DNA of 64,000 bases from Lachnotalea glycerini. Its GTDB lineage: Bacteria; Bacillota; Clostridia; Lachnospirales; Lachnospiraceae. Position numbers and translations under genes: made by a program. This document shows, in pieces, positions 38,578 through 46,614 of this stretch. How positions within the stretch are numbered: the stretch's first letter is position 1; the number at the start of each line of letters is the position of its first letter. Under the pieces are notes generated by a model. The model worked only from the letters and a program-made list of their open reading frames with translations, had not been told where the DNA came from and did not search any database. Where the stretch lies: contig NZ_QICS01000001.1 in assembly GCF_003201285.1 (NCBI RefSeq), positions 706,678 to 770,677 of the forward strand, in the 5' to 3' direction.

Positions 38578-38783
38578 CTATCTTAATTTAAATTTTCTTA
38601 TTAATTTCTTTCGTTCATCAATCAGATCTTCTACTTCAGTAACAGTCTCATTAATTGTAAACATAGAAAAATCTCTTGCGTAGTTGCTGAAGTTTCTTCT
38701 GTGCTGGCCGCATTATCCTGCGCGATAGCCGCCAAGGAAGAAATATATCAACTACCTTTAACCGCCATATCCTCTTCCTTCAT
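38578..38783 (-). pseudogene. Remnant of methyl-accepting chemotaxis protein C-terminus
   Basis: Read on the minus strand, the sequence gives KEEDMAVKGS, a stop, then ISSLAAIAQDNAASTEET followed by SATTQEIF. This is the hairpin-tip and following helix of an MCP signalling domain. After a frameshift another frame continues MFTINETVTEVEDLID to a stop. Only about 65 codons survive, with one in-frame stop and one frameshift, and the rest of the receptor is gone. It is a decayed gene fragment, probably left by deletion or rearrangement beside the nested repeat. Confidence 0.75.
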
Positions 38784-38930
38784 AAATTTAATTTCATAAT
38801 TATCATACATTATATTACATATTTTGACATTTTATTTTACAAAACTGCAAATTAATTTATATTTTCTTTATAAATCTATCTATATTTTTAATTTGCTTTT
38901 AAATTATTTAATTTGTTTTTAAAAAAACTC

Positions 38931-38958
38931 TTGCATAATTTTGAAAATGTATTATAAT
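38931..38958 (+). promoter_or_regulatory. Promoter of tRNA-Thr
   Basis: TTGCAT (38931-38936), 16-bp spacer, TATAAT (38953-38958), about 115 nt upstream of the tRNA. The sequence between 38784 and 38930 is AT-rich and otherwise featureless. Confidence 0.6.
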
Positions 38959-39073
38959 CACATATAGCTGTTTTTTTTAGATGCAACTTTTTTTAAATAG
39001 AATTAAATAAGTGTTGCAGTATAGATTATAGGGTATTTCATTTTACATATTACATTACACACATCGTATTTTT

Positions 39074-39146
39074 GCTTTCGTAGCGCAGTTGGTAGCGCAA
39101 CTGATTCGTAATCAGTAGGTCGAGGGTTCAAGTCCCTTCGAAAGCT
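39074..39146 (+). tRNA. tRNA-Thr(CGU)
   Basis: A 73-nt cloverleaf: acceptor GCTTTCG / CGAAAGC with discriminator T, D-arm GCGCAGTTGGTAGCGC, anticodon stem ACTGA / TCAGT with loop TTCGTAA (anticodon CGT, reading ACG), T-arm AGGGTTCAAGTCCCT. The 3' CCA is not encoded. A terminator follows 8 nt later. Confidence 0.95.
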
Positions 39147-39154
39147 TTAGAAGC

Positions 39155-39197
39155 AATGACGCTTCATAGCTAATTTATAGTTATGGAGCGTCATTTT
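39155..39197 (+). terminator. Terminator of tRNA-Thr
   Basis: AATGACGCTTCATAGC pairs with GTTATGGAGCGTCATT (two wobble or mismatch positions), followed by TT. It is 8 nt downstream of the tRNA. Confidence 0.75.
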
Positions 39198-39353
39198 AAA
39201 CCTGTAATATCATCGACAACCAACTCATTTTACTGATTTATTTCATGAGAATATTATAAATAAAACTTAGGGTATCGCTTTATTACGTACCTTGCGATTA
39301 TGTTTATAAATGTTCTAATTAAATTATGTTTATTAATTAAAGCAACAAAATTC

Positions 39354-39385
39354 TTGACTTTATATTCATTATCCGTTAGGATAAT
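39354..39385 (+). promoter_or_regulatory. Promoter and palindromic operator of the thi operon
   Basis: TTGACT (39354-39359), 17-bp spacer, TAGGAT (39377-39382). A perfect 7-bp inverted repeat ATTATCC-GTTA-GGATAAT (39368-39385) covers the -10 and the spacer end, the position expected of a repressor site. The regulator is unknown. Confidence 0.6.
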
Positions 39386-39407
39386 AACAGAGTGCATGAC
39401 TATTTAA

Positions 39408-39461
39408 GGTCGCATGAAGGGGTACACCACCTTGGGTGTATTTCTTTATGTGGCCTTTTTT
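39408..39461 (+). terminator. Leader terminator/attenuator before thiS
   Basis: GGTCGCATGAAG (39408-39419) pairs over 12 positions with CTTTATGTGGCC (39444-39455), using three wobbles. An inner stem TACACC / GGTGTA (39423-39428, 39435-39440) stacks on it, and TTTTTT follows. It lies between the promoter and thiS, so it can only be an attenuator or a partly read-through terminator. The expected start leaves just 20 nt before the hairpin, too short for a TPP riboswitch aptamer. Confidence 0.75.
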
Positions 39462-39501
39462 GTATGCTTCTTTTAAAATGACATAAAGTGAGGTGAAATA
39501 C

Positions 39502-39696
39502 ATGGTCTACATAAATGGAAGTTCGATTGATGTCGCAGCCATAACGTTAAAGGATTACCTATTAAAAAATGGCTATTCCATATCTAAAATTGTTGTAGAA
39601 ATTAATAATAAGATTATTTCAAAAGCCAATTATGAAAATGTAATTTTAAGTTCCGGTGATGTTGTTGAAATAGTTAGTTTTGTAGGAGGAGGCTGA
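39502..39696 (+). CDS. thiS: Sulfur carrier protein ThiS
   Basis: A 64-residue beta-grasp protein ending in the required Gly-Gly (FVGGG). Its C-terminus is adenylated and thiocarboxylated to donate sulfur to the thiazole ring of thiamin. MVYINGSSIDV and VVEINNKIISKANYENVILSSGD are family motifs. The ATG at 39502 has GAGGTG 6 nt upstream. An in-frame GTG at 39493 falls in that site. First gene of thiSFGHE. Confidence 0.95.
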   Translation: MVYINGSSIDVAAITLKDYLLKNGYSISKIVVEINNKIISKANYENVILSSGDVVEIVSFVGGG

Positions 39697-39700
39697 TTAA

Positions 39701-40345
39701 GTGAATCGTTATATCATACCATCTGAAGAAGAAATACGTTTTTCTCTGGAAAAACGTCATACAAAAGCAGTTCAGGATAAGTTGTACAATGCCAAGGTCG
39801 CTGTGTGCGGTCTTGGTGGACTTGGTTCTAATATTGCCATATCACTGGCACGTACAGGAATTGGCTCTTTGCATCTGATTGATTTTGACCGGGTTGATTT
39901 GTCAAATCTAAACCGTCAGCAATACAAGCTCAATCAAATCAATCAGCCAAAGCCTGAAGCACTTAAAAATTCTATTCTAGAATTTGCTCCCTATTGTCAG
40001 ATAAAAACCGATTTTATTAAGTTAAATGAAGAAAACATACCAAGTCTTCTCTCTTTAGATACCTATATCTGCGAAGCATTTGATCGGCCCGAGCAAAAAG
40101 CCATGCTCACCAACACAGTATTAGAAAAACTACCTGAAAAATATTTAGTTGGGGCCTCTGGAATGATTGGTTATGGAAGCAACCATCTTATGAAAACCAG
40201 AAAAATTATGGCACATTATTATCTTTGCGGCGACGGCTTAGCAGAGGGTGATGGCTTAGGCTTAATGGCTCCTCGAGTTATGCTTTGCGCTGCCCAGCAG
40301 GCTAATACAATAATCCGTTTAATAATGGAAAAATATGAAGTTTAA
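39701..40345 (+). CDS. thiF: ThiS adenylyltransferase ThiF
   Basis: A 214-residue E1-like enzyme that adenylates the C-terminus of ThiS. The ATP-binding motif is VAVCGLGGLGSNIAISLART, followed by DFDRVDLSNLNRQQY, the conserved arginine-containing block. It is the short ThiF form found in anaerobes beside thiGH. The start is GTG at 39701, 8 nt after AGGAGGAGG lying at the end of thiS. The ThiF-specific cysteine that crosslinks ThiS in E. coli is not obvious. Confidence 0.93.
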   Translation: MNRYIIPSEEEIRFSLEKRHTKAVQDKLYNAKVAVCGLGGLGSNIAISLARTGIGSLHLIDFDRVDLSNLNRQQYKLNQINQPKPEALKNSILEFAPYCQIKTDFIKLNEENIPSLLSLDTYICEAFDRPEQKAMLTNTVLEKLPEKYLVGASGMIGYGSNHLMKTRKIMAHYYLCGDGLAEGDGLGLMAPRVMLCAAQQANTIIRLIMEKYEV

Positions 40346-40403
40346 CATATCCTGAAACATTTAGCAGACCCTATAAATAATTTTCATTATACAAGGAGGA
40401 AAC

Positions 40404-41183
40404 ATGGAACATAATGACATATTCTATCTTGGAAAAAAAGCATTTAAATCACGTTTTATCTTAGGCTCCGGCAAATATTCAATGGATTTAATTCATGCTG
40501 CCATTGAAAATGCCGAAGCAGAAATTATTACACTTGCACTACGCCGTGCCAATACCAAGAAATCAGAAAATATCATGGATTACATTCCTGAAGGGATTAC
40601 TTTACTTCCTAATACATCGGGTGCCCGAAACGCCGAAGAAGCTGTTCGAATTGCTCGATTATCAAGAGAATTTGGCTGCGGAGATTTTGTTAAAATAGAA
40701 ATCATGCGTGATTCTAAATATTTATTGCCCGATAACTCAGAAACAATCATTGCTACTGATATATTAACGAAAGAAGGCTTTATTGTCCTGCCCTATATTT
40801 ATCCTGACCTTTATACTGCAAGATCCTTAGTGAATGTCGGGGCAGCGGCAGTTATGCCCCTTGCCGCCCCCATTGGTTCCAATAAGGGACTGTCTACAAA
40901 AGATATGATACAAATATTAGTGGACGAAATTGAGCTTCCTGTCATTGTCGATGCCGGAATCGGAAAGCCATCTCAAGCCTGCGAAGCAATGGAGATGGGC
41001 GTCTCTGCAATCATGGCAAATACCGCTATTGCCACTGCTGGTAATATTCCTGCAATGGCTGATGCTTTCAAAAACGCAATAAAGGCAGGCAGAAGCGCAT
41101 ATTTATCAGGACTTGGACGGGTATTGGAACGAGGCTGCTCTGCCTCTGATCCGTTAACAGGATTTCTTAGAGATGAGGGGTAA
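40404..41183 (+). CDS. thiG: Thiazole synthase
   Basis: A 259-residue (beta/alpha)8 enzyme building the thiazole phosphate from deoxyxylulose 5-phosphate, ThiS-thiocarboxylate and dehydroglycine. It shows [59 protein letters not shown] and [11 protein letters not shown]. The first glycine of the usual PLGAPIGS block is alanine (PLAAPIGS), a mild change. AAGGAGG lies 5 nt before the ATG. A 58-nt gap separates it from thiF. Confidence 0.95.
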   Translation: MEHNDIFYLGKKAFKSRFILGSGKYSMDLIHAAIENAEAEIITLALRRANTKKSENIMDYIPEGITLLPNTSGARNAEEAVRIARLSREFGCGDFVKIEIMRDSKYLLPDNSETIIATDILTKEGFIVLPYIYPDLYTARSLVNVGAAAVMPLAAPIGSNKGLSTKDMIQILVDEIELPVIVDAGIGKPSQACEAMEMGVSAIMANTAIATAGNIPAMADAFKNAIKAGRSAYLSGLGRVLERGCSASDPLTGFLRDEG

Positions 41184-41188
41184 GACAG

Positions 41189-42442
41189 ATGAATGAAAAT
41201 CTATTTATTATTAAATCTTCTGATTTAAATAAGACTGCCTTGGAGCAAAAAAACAAATTGGAAACCGATATTCATTCTCGTATCAATCATATGGAATATT
41301 TGGACGGAATGGAAAAAATTCAATCTAACATAAAGGATAATGTACTTAGGCAAATGCAAGGATACGACTGCAATGAATACAAAGCCTCTGACGTTCTCAA
41401 TGCTTTAAAGCATGAGGATTGCAGTCTAAAAGACTTCATGGCATTGTTATCACCTGCTGCACTTCCCTATTTAGAGCAAATGGCAAATCGTGCCAAAGAA
41501 AAAACCAGTAAACATTTTGGGAATACAATATATCTTTTTACGCCTTTATACATTGCCAATTACTGTGAAAATTATTGTATTTACTGTGGCTTTCACTGTT
41601 ATAACAAGATAGCAAGGAAAAAGCTGTCTCCGGAAGAGATGGAGAAAGAAATGACAATTATATCCGCTTCGGGTATTGAAGAAATCCTATTACTTACCGG
41701 CGAAAGTGAAAGTATGAGTTCTGTGGAATATATTGGAGAAGCCTGTAAACTGGCACGAAAATATTTTAAAAATGTCGGTCTTGAAATATATCCAGTTAAC
41801 ACAAAAGATTACAAGTATCTACATGAATGCGGTGCCGATTATGTTACTGTTTTTCAAGAAACATACAACTCTAATCGATATGAAGCTTTACATTTATCAG
41901 GTCATAAAAGAATTTATCCTTATCGATTTGATGCACAGGAGCGTGCTATTCTAGGCGGTATGCGAGGTGTTGGATTTTCTGCTCTTCTAGGTTTGGATGA
42001 TTTTAGAAAGGATGCATTGGCAAGTGCTTTACATATCTACTATTTGCAGCAAAAATATCCTCATGTGGAGTATTCGTTATCCTGCCCTCGCCTTCGACCA
42101 ATCATTAATAATAATAAAATCAATCCTCAAAATGTACATGAAAAGCAATTATGCCAAATAATATGTGCTTATCGACTCTTTTTGCCATACGTAGGTATTA
42201 CGGTATCTTCACGAGAAGATGCACAGTTTCGTAATGGAATTACGAAAATTGCTGCAACTAAAATTTCTGCTGGTGTATCTACTGGAATCGGAGATCATGA
42301 AAATAAATATTATGGAAAGGATGAAACAGATACTGGAGATGAACAATTTGAAATAGCAGATGCAAGAAGTTTACGTCAGATATATTGTGACATGAAGCAA
42401 AACGGTCTTCAGCCTGTTTTAAATGATTATATTTATGTCTGA
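41189..42442 (+). CDS. thiH: 2-iminoacetate synthase (radical SAM) ThiH
   Basis: A 417-residue radical SAM enzyme splitting tyrosine to dehydroglycine and p-cresol, the anaerobic supply of the thiazole glycine unit. The cluster motif is NYCENYCIYCGF (C-x3-C-x2-C), followed by LLTGESESMSSVEYIGEA and a GLDDFRKDALASALH block. Its presence in place of ThiO fits a strict anaerobe. It starts 5 nt after thiG with GAGGGG in front and overlaps thiE. Confidence 0.95.
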   Translation: MNENLFIIKSSDLNKTALEQKNKLETDIHSRINHMEYLDGMEKIQSNIKDNVLRQMQGYDCNEYKASDVLNALKHEDCSLKDFMALLSPAALPYLEQMANRAKEKTSKHFGNTIYLFTPLYIANYCENYCIYCGFHCYNKIARKKLSPEEMEKEMTIISASGIEEILLLTGESESMSSVEYIGEACKLARKYFKNVGLEIYPVNTKDYKYLHECGADYVTVFQETYNSNRYEALHLSGHKRIYPYRFDAQERAILGGMRGVGFSALLGLDDFRKDALASALHIYYLQQKYPHVEYSLSCPRLRPIINNNKINPQNVHEKQLCQIICAYRLFLPYVGITVSSREDAQFRNGITKIAATKISAGVSTGIGDHENKYYGKDETDTGDEQFEIADARSLRQIYCDMKQNGLQPVLNDYIYV

Positions 42443-43016
42443 CGTTATATGTATTACTAATCGATTACTTGCAGGTAAACATTTTCTCCTACAGCTTGAT
42501 AAAATTGCCTCCACTAAACCCAAATACATAATATTGAGAGAAAAAGATTTATCTGAAAAGGACTATGAGATGTTAGCAAAAAAAGTTCTTGCCATTTGCA
42601 GCCGCTATGATGTCAAATGTGTCATACACACCTATAGTAAGGTCGCATTAGCATTGAATACCCCTTGGCTTCATTTAACTCTATACGATTTAAAAAAATT
42701 AGAAAAAAATGAGAAAGTTAAATTCAAACTGCTTAGCACCTCTATTCACTCTAGGGAAGAAGCCGTAGAGGCGCAAAAATTAGGCTGTCATTCTATTATT
42801 GCCGGGCATATATTTGAAACAGACTGTAAAAAATCTGTTCCTCCAAAAGGTTTAAATTTTTTAGAAGATGTATGCAAATCAGTTGAAATTCCCGTTTATG
42901 CAATTGGAGGAATTACAAACTACAATAAACAGGAATGTATTCAAAGAGGCGCAGCCGGAGTCTGCGCAATGTCATTGTTTATGAAATGTCACAATCCCGA
43001 AATACTCTTCTCATAA
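42423..43016 (+). CDS. thiE: Thiamin-phosphate synthase
   Basis: A 197-residue TIM barrel joining the pyrimidine and thiazole phosphates. Family motifs: ICITNRLLAG, LREKDLSEKDYE, VIHTYSKVALALNTPWLHL, LSTSIHSREEAVEAQKLG, SIIAGHIFETDCK and VYAIGGITNYN. IHSREEA takes the place of the usual SVHSxEEA. The start is either ATG 42423 or ATG 42435; both overlap the end of thiH and neither has a strong ribosome binding site, so it is translationally coupled. ThiC and ThiD are not in the window. Confidence 0.9.
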   Translation: MIIFMSDVICITNRLLAGKHFLLQLDKIASTKPKYIILREKDLSEKDYEMLAKKVLAICSRYDVKCVIHTYSKVALALNTPWLHLTLYDLKKLEKNEKVKFKLLSTSIHSREEAVEAQKLGCHSIIAGHIFETDCKKSVPPKGLNFLEDVCKSVEIPVYAIGGITNYNKQECIQRGAAGVCAMSLFMKCHNPEILFS

Positions 43017-43039
43017 ATCAATAGCAATTTATTGTAGCT

Positions 43040-43088
43040 AAAAAGGGCTTTTGCTCTATAGGTATAACACCTAGCAAAAACCCTTTTT
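43040..43088. terminator. Bidirectional terminator between thiE and tpiA
   Basis: AAAAAGGGCTTTTGC pairs with GCAAAAACCCTTTTT around a 20-nt loop containing its own short pairing (TAGGT/ACCTA). A-tract and T-tract lie on both sides, so it terminates both the + thi operon and the minus tpiA transcript. Confidence 0.88.
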
Positions 43089-43104
43089 CTCTTATTAAAA
43101 AGCT

Positions 43105-43854
43105 TTATTTATAATTTACAATCTTGCCGAAATCCGGTTTCAAGGAAGCTCCACCAACTAAACCACCGTCAATATCTGGTTGCGCAAATAGTTCAGCAGC
43201 ACTTGCAGCTGTTACACTTCCACCATATTGAATGCGGATTGCCTGTGCGGTTGCTTCATCATATATTTCACCAATGCAAACTCGTATTGCTGCACATACC
43301 TCCTGTGCCTGCTCTGTAGTGGCAACCTTTCCAGTTCCAATTGCCCAGATTGGTTCATATGCAATGACTGCTGTTTTAGCTTGATCTGCTGTCACATCAA
43401 GAAAAGCAATTTTAATCTGCTGACGAATAAAATCAATCGTAACTCCTTGTTCTCTTTGCTCTAAAGATTCTCCACAGCAAACAATAGGTGTGATACTATG
43501 TTCAAAAGCTTTCTTTACTTTCTTATTTACTGTAATATTTGTTTCAGCAAAATATTCTCTTCTCTCTGAATGACCAATTACAACATATTTCACACCTACA
43601 TCTGTTAACATATTAGGTGCAATTTCTCCTGTAAATGCCCCACTTTCTTCAAAATACATATTTTCTGCACCAATTTTGATATTCGTCCCCTTTGCTGCCT
43701 CCATACAAGGAATAATGCTGATTGCTGGTACACAAAATACTACATCTACTTCATCATTTGCAACTAAAGGCTTTAATTCATTTACAAGTGCAACTGCCTC
43801 ACTTGGAGTTTTATTCATTTTCCAGTTGCCTGCTATAATTTTTCTTCTTGACAT
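43105..43854 (-). CDS. tpiA: Triosephosphate isomerase
   Basis: A 249-residue glycolytic isomerase. N-terminal [12 protein letters not shown] carries the catalytic lysine, [11 protein letters not shown] the histidine, [11 protein letters not shown] the glutamate, and [13 protein letters not shown] the phosphate-binding loop. Length is canonical. AAAGGAG lies 8 nt before the ATG. It is the last gene of the gap-pgk-tpiA run, but is separated from pgk by about 290 nt of repeats. Confidence 0.97.
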   Translation of the reverse strand: MSRRKIIAGNWKMNKTPSEAVALVNELKPLVANDEVDVVFCVPAISIIPCMEAAKGTNIKIGAENMYFEESGAFTGEIAPNMLTDVGVKYVVIGHSERREYFAETNITVNKKVKKAFEHSITPIVCCGESLEQREQGVTIDFIRQQIKIAFLDVTADQAKTAVIAYEPIWAIGTGKVATTEQAQEVCAAIRVCIGEIYDEATAQAIRIQYGGSVTAASAAELFAQPDIDGGLVGGASLKPDFGKIVNYK

Positions 43855-43912
43855 CTTATTTTCTCCTTTAGAGTATCTCTTTCATTATTTTAACTCTGCT
43901 GATAAATCCAAA

Positions 43913-44147
43913 CTATGCTCACACTCGGCTTTGCCTTGTGTTTGCTTAGTGCGTCGAACTAAGTTCGCACTAAACTCTGCCCGCGCCTTTGGTTTGCCAA
44001 TCGTTAAGTGCTTTTTCCTTTCGGTTCTATTTACCATTCGACTTTCTATGCTCACACTTGCGGCTTTGCCTTGTGTTTGCTTAGTGCGTCGAACTAAGTT
44101 CGCACTAAACTCTGCCGGCGCCTTTGGCTTGCCAATCGTTAAGTGCT
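43913..44147. repeat. Tandemly duplicated ~100-bp repeat between pgk and tpiA
   Basis: Copy 1 (43913-44012) and copy 2 (44046-44147) differ by two substitutions and one 2-nt insertion, with a 33-nt spacer (period 133 nt). Each contains the inverted repeat TTAGTGCG / CGCACTAA and a G+C content above the surroundings. Copy 2 ends exactly at the pgk stop codon. Read on the + strand both encode the same peptide (LPCVCLVRRTKFALNSA, continuing to LPIVKC), but this looks like an accidental reading of a dispersed intergenic repeat. Confidence 0.85.
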
Positions 44148-45338
44148 CTACTTATCGTTAGCGGCTACTACGCCTGGTAGTTCTTTTCCTTCTAGGAATT
44201 CTAATGATGCTCCACCACCTGTTGAAATATGTGTCATCTTATCACCATATCCTAAGATATTTACTGCTGCTGCGGAATCTCCTCCACCGATGATTGTAGT
44301 TGCATCTATTTCAGCTAAAGCTTTTGCTACTGCAACTGTACCTGCTGCAAAGTTTGACATCTCAAATACGCCCATAGGTCCATTCCAAACAACTGTTTTT
44401 GCATCTTTTAATGCATCTGCGTATAAAATCTGGGTTTTTGGCCCAATATCAAGTCCCATTTCATCTGCTGCTAAGCTTCCTTCCACTACGCGAAACGGTG
44501 CATCATTTGAAAATTCTTTTGATGCTACTGTATCAACGGGTAGTAATAATTTTACTCCTTTTGCTTTTGCTTTTTCAATCATTTCCTTTGAGTATTCTAA
44601 GAAATCTTCTTCTACTAATGATTTGCCGATTTCTTGACCTTTCGCTTTTGCGAAAGTGAAAGACATTCCGCCACCAATGATTAGAGTATCTACTTTATCA
44701 AGCAGATTTTTGATAACTGATATCTTAGAAGAAACTTTTGAGCCTCCAAGAATAGCTACAAATGGTCTTTCTGGATTATTTACAGCATTGCCTAAAAAAT
44801 CAATTTCTTTTTGCATTAAGTATCCTACTACCGCTGTATCTATAAATTGTGTAACTCCAACGTTTGAACAATGTGCTCTGTGAGCAGTACCAAATGCATC
44901 ATTTACAAACACATCTGCTAAAGAAGCCAATTCTTTACTGAATGCTTCTCCATTTTTTGTCTCTTCTGCTCTGTAACGAGTATTTTCTATTAAAACAACT
45001 TCTCCATCTTTCATTGCCTCTACTGCTGCTTTTGCATTTGGGCCAACAACCTCTGGGTCTGCAGCAAATTTAACTTCTTGTCCTAATAATTCTGCTAATC
45101 TTTTGGCAACTGGTGCTAAAGATAATTCTGGCTTTGGCTCTCCCTTTGGTTTACCAAGATGTGAGCAAAGTATAACCTTTCCTCCATCCGCGATTAATTT
45201 TTTAATCGTTGGAAGAGCAGCCACAAGACGATTTTCATCTGTTATTTTTCCATCCTGCAATGGTACGTTAAAATCACATCTTACAAGAACCTTTTTACCT
45301 TTTACATTAATATCATCAACTGACTTTTTATTAAGCAT
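44148..45338 (-). CDS. pgk: Phosphoglycerate kinase
   Basis: A 396-residue kinase transferring phosphate from 1,3-bisphosphoglycerate to ADP. Diagnostic blocks: [58 protein letters not shown], and ATP-loop [11 protein letters not shown]. The ATG at 45338 starts at the family N-terminus; the frame runs to 45398 without support, through the upstream terminator. It follows gap. Confidence 0.96.
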   Translation of the reverse strand: MLNKKSVDDINVKGKKVLVRCDFNVPLQDGKITDENRLVAALPTIKKLIADGGKVILCSHLGKPKGEPKPELSLAPVAKRLAELLGQEVKFAADPEVVGPNAKAAVEAMKDGEVVLIENTRYRAEETKNGEAFSKELASLADVFVNDAFGTAHRAHCSNVGVTQFIDTAVVGYLMQKEIDFLGNAVNNPERPFVAILGGSKVSSKISVIKNLLDKVDTLIIGGGMSFTFAKAKGQEIGKSLVEEDFLEYSKEMIEKAKAKGVKLLLPVDTVASKEFSNDAPFRVVEGSLAADEMGLDIGPKTQILYADALKDAKTVVWNGPMGVFEMSNFAAGTVAVAKALAEIDATTIIGGGDSAAAVNILGYGDKMTHISTGGGASLEFLEGKELPGVVAANDK

Positions 45339-45380
45339 ATATTTACCTACTTTCTTATTTATTATCACAAAATTACAATA

Positions 45381-45408
45381 AAACAGGCCCGGCCCCAAAG
45401 ACCGGACC
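45381..45408 (-). terminator. GC-rich hairpin between gap and pgk
   Basis: GGTCCGG / CCGGGCC (45386-45392, 45402-45408) followed on the minus strand by TGTTTTATT. It lies 24 nt after gap and should partly terminate, lowering pgk and tpiA relative to gap. Confidence 0.7.
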
Positions 45409-45431
45409 CATGTTGAGTCTTTAAATATATA

Positions 45432-46445
45432 TTATGCTAATTCAGCAAAATATTTAATGGTTCTAACCATCTGGCTAGTATATGAATTTTCATTATCATA
45501 CCAAGCTACTACTTGAACCTGGCTTGTTCCATTATCAAGCTGAGTAACCATTGTCTGTGTTGCATCAAATAATGATCCTTCTGAAATACCAACGATATCA
45601 GAAGATACTAATTCTTCTTCTGTATAACCAAAAGATACAGTGGAAGCTTTTTTCATAGCTGCATTAATTTCTTCTTTAGTAACTTTACCATCTACAACTG
45701 CTACTAAAATTGTTGTTGATCCAGTTGGAGTAGGAACACGTTGTGCTGAACCAATTAATTTGCCATTTAATTCAGGGATTACTAAACCGATTGCTTTTGC
45801 TGCTCCAGTTGAGTTTGGAACGATTGAGCATGCTGCTGCTCTGGCTCTTCTTAAATCTCCCTTTGGATGTGGTCCGTCAAGAGTCATCTGATCTCCTGTA
45901 TATGCATGTACTGTAGTCATAATACCACTTAGAATTGGAGCGAAATCATTAAGAGCTTTAGCCATAGGAGCTAAACAGTTTGTAGTACAAGAAGCTGCTG
46001 AAATAACTGTATCTTCCTTTTTTAATATATCATGATTTACATTATATACAACTGTTGGAAGATCATTTCCCGCTGGTGCTGAAATAACAACTTTCTTAGC
46101 GCCTGCAGTAATATGAGCTGATGCTTTTTCTTTAGATGCAAAAAATCCTGTACACTCTAAAACAACATCTACATCTAAGTCTCCCCAAGGAAGATCTTTA
46201 GGATCTCTTTGTGCATAGATTTTAATTTCTTTTCCAGCTACTACGATTGCATCATCTTTTGCTTGTACTTTATCAGCTAATGCATATCTTCCCTGTGCTG
46301 AATCATATTTTAATAGGTGCGCTAACATTTTAGGATTTGTTAAGTCATTGATTGCTACTACTTCATATCCTTCTGCGGAAAACATTTGTCTAAATGCAAG
46401 ACGTCCAATACGTCCAAAACCATTGATTGCTACTTTTACTGCCAT
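45432..46445 (-). CDS. gap: Glyceraldehyde-3-phosphate dehydrogenase
   Basis: A 337-residue NAD-dependent glycolytic dehydrogenase. Cofactor motif [17 protein letters not shown], catalytic cysteine in [28 protein letters not shown], and [19 protein letters not shown]. It is the first gene of gap-pgk-tpiA. TAGGAGG lies 11 nt before the ATG. Confidence 0.97.
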   Translation of the reverse strand: MAVKVAINGFGRIGRLAFRQMFSAEGYEVVAINDLTNPKMLAHLLKYDSAQGRYALADKVQAKDDAIVVAGKEIKIYAQRDPKDLPWGDLDVDVVLECTGFFASKEKASAHITAGAKKVVISAPAGNDLPTVVYNVNHDILKKEDTVISAASCTTNCLAPMAKALNDFAPILSGIMTTVHAYTGDQMTLDGPHPKGDLRRARAAACSIVPNSTGAAKAIGLVIPELNGKLIGSAQRVPTPTGSTTILVAVVDGKVTKEEINAAMKKASTVSFGYTEEELVSSDIVGISEGSLFDATQTMVTQLDNGTSQVQVVAWYDNENSYTSQMVRTIKYFAELA

Positions 46446-46475
46446 GCTTTTAATTCCTCCTAAAGTTAAAAATAT

Positions 46476-46503
46476 TTTATAATATACTGTTAAATAACAG
46501 CAA
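46476..46503 (-). promoter_or_regulatory. Promoter of gap with palindrome in spacer
   Basis: On the minus strand TTGCTG (46498-46503), 16-bp spacer, TATAAA (46476-46481). The palindrome CTGTTA-AA-TAACAG (46487-46500) fills most of the spacer and could be an operator. Confidence 0.5.
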
Positions 46504-46614
46504 TTAAACTATGAGTTGCGAAAGATTGTTAATAAAACCACAACCTAAAGATATAATAACTAATTTATACCAAAAATTCAAGTACTATTTTTTTATACCT
46601 ACAACATTCAATGA

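Noticed and set aside
39150-39500. TPP riboswitch upstream of thiS
   Set aside because: None of the conserved aptamer blocks is visible and the promoter is too close to the terminator hairpin to leave room for one.
43676-44161. A 161-codon + strand ORF containing the repeated peptide LPCVCLVRRTKFALNSA
   Set aside because: It runs antisense through the tpiA 5' end and through both copies of the intergenic repeat, has no ribosome binding site, and its repeated peptide simply reflects the DNA repeat.
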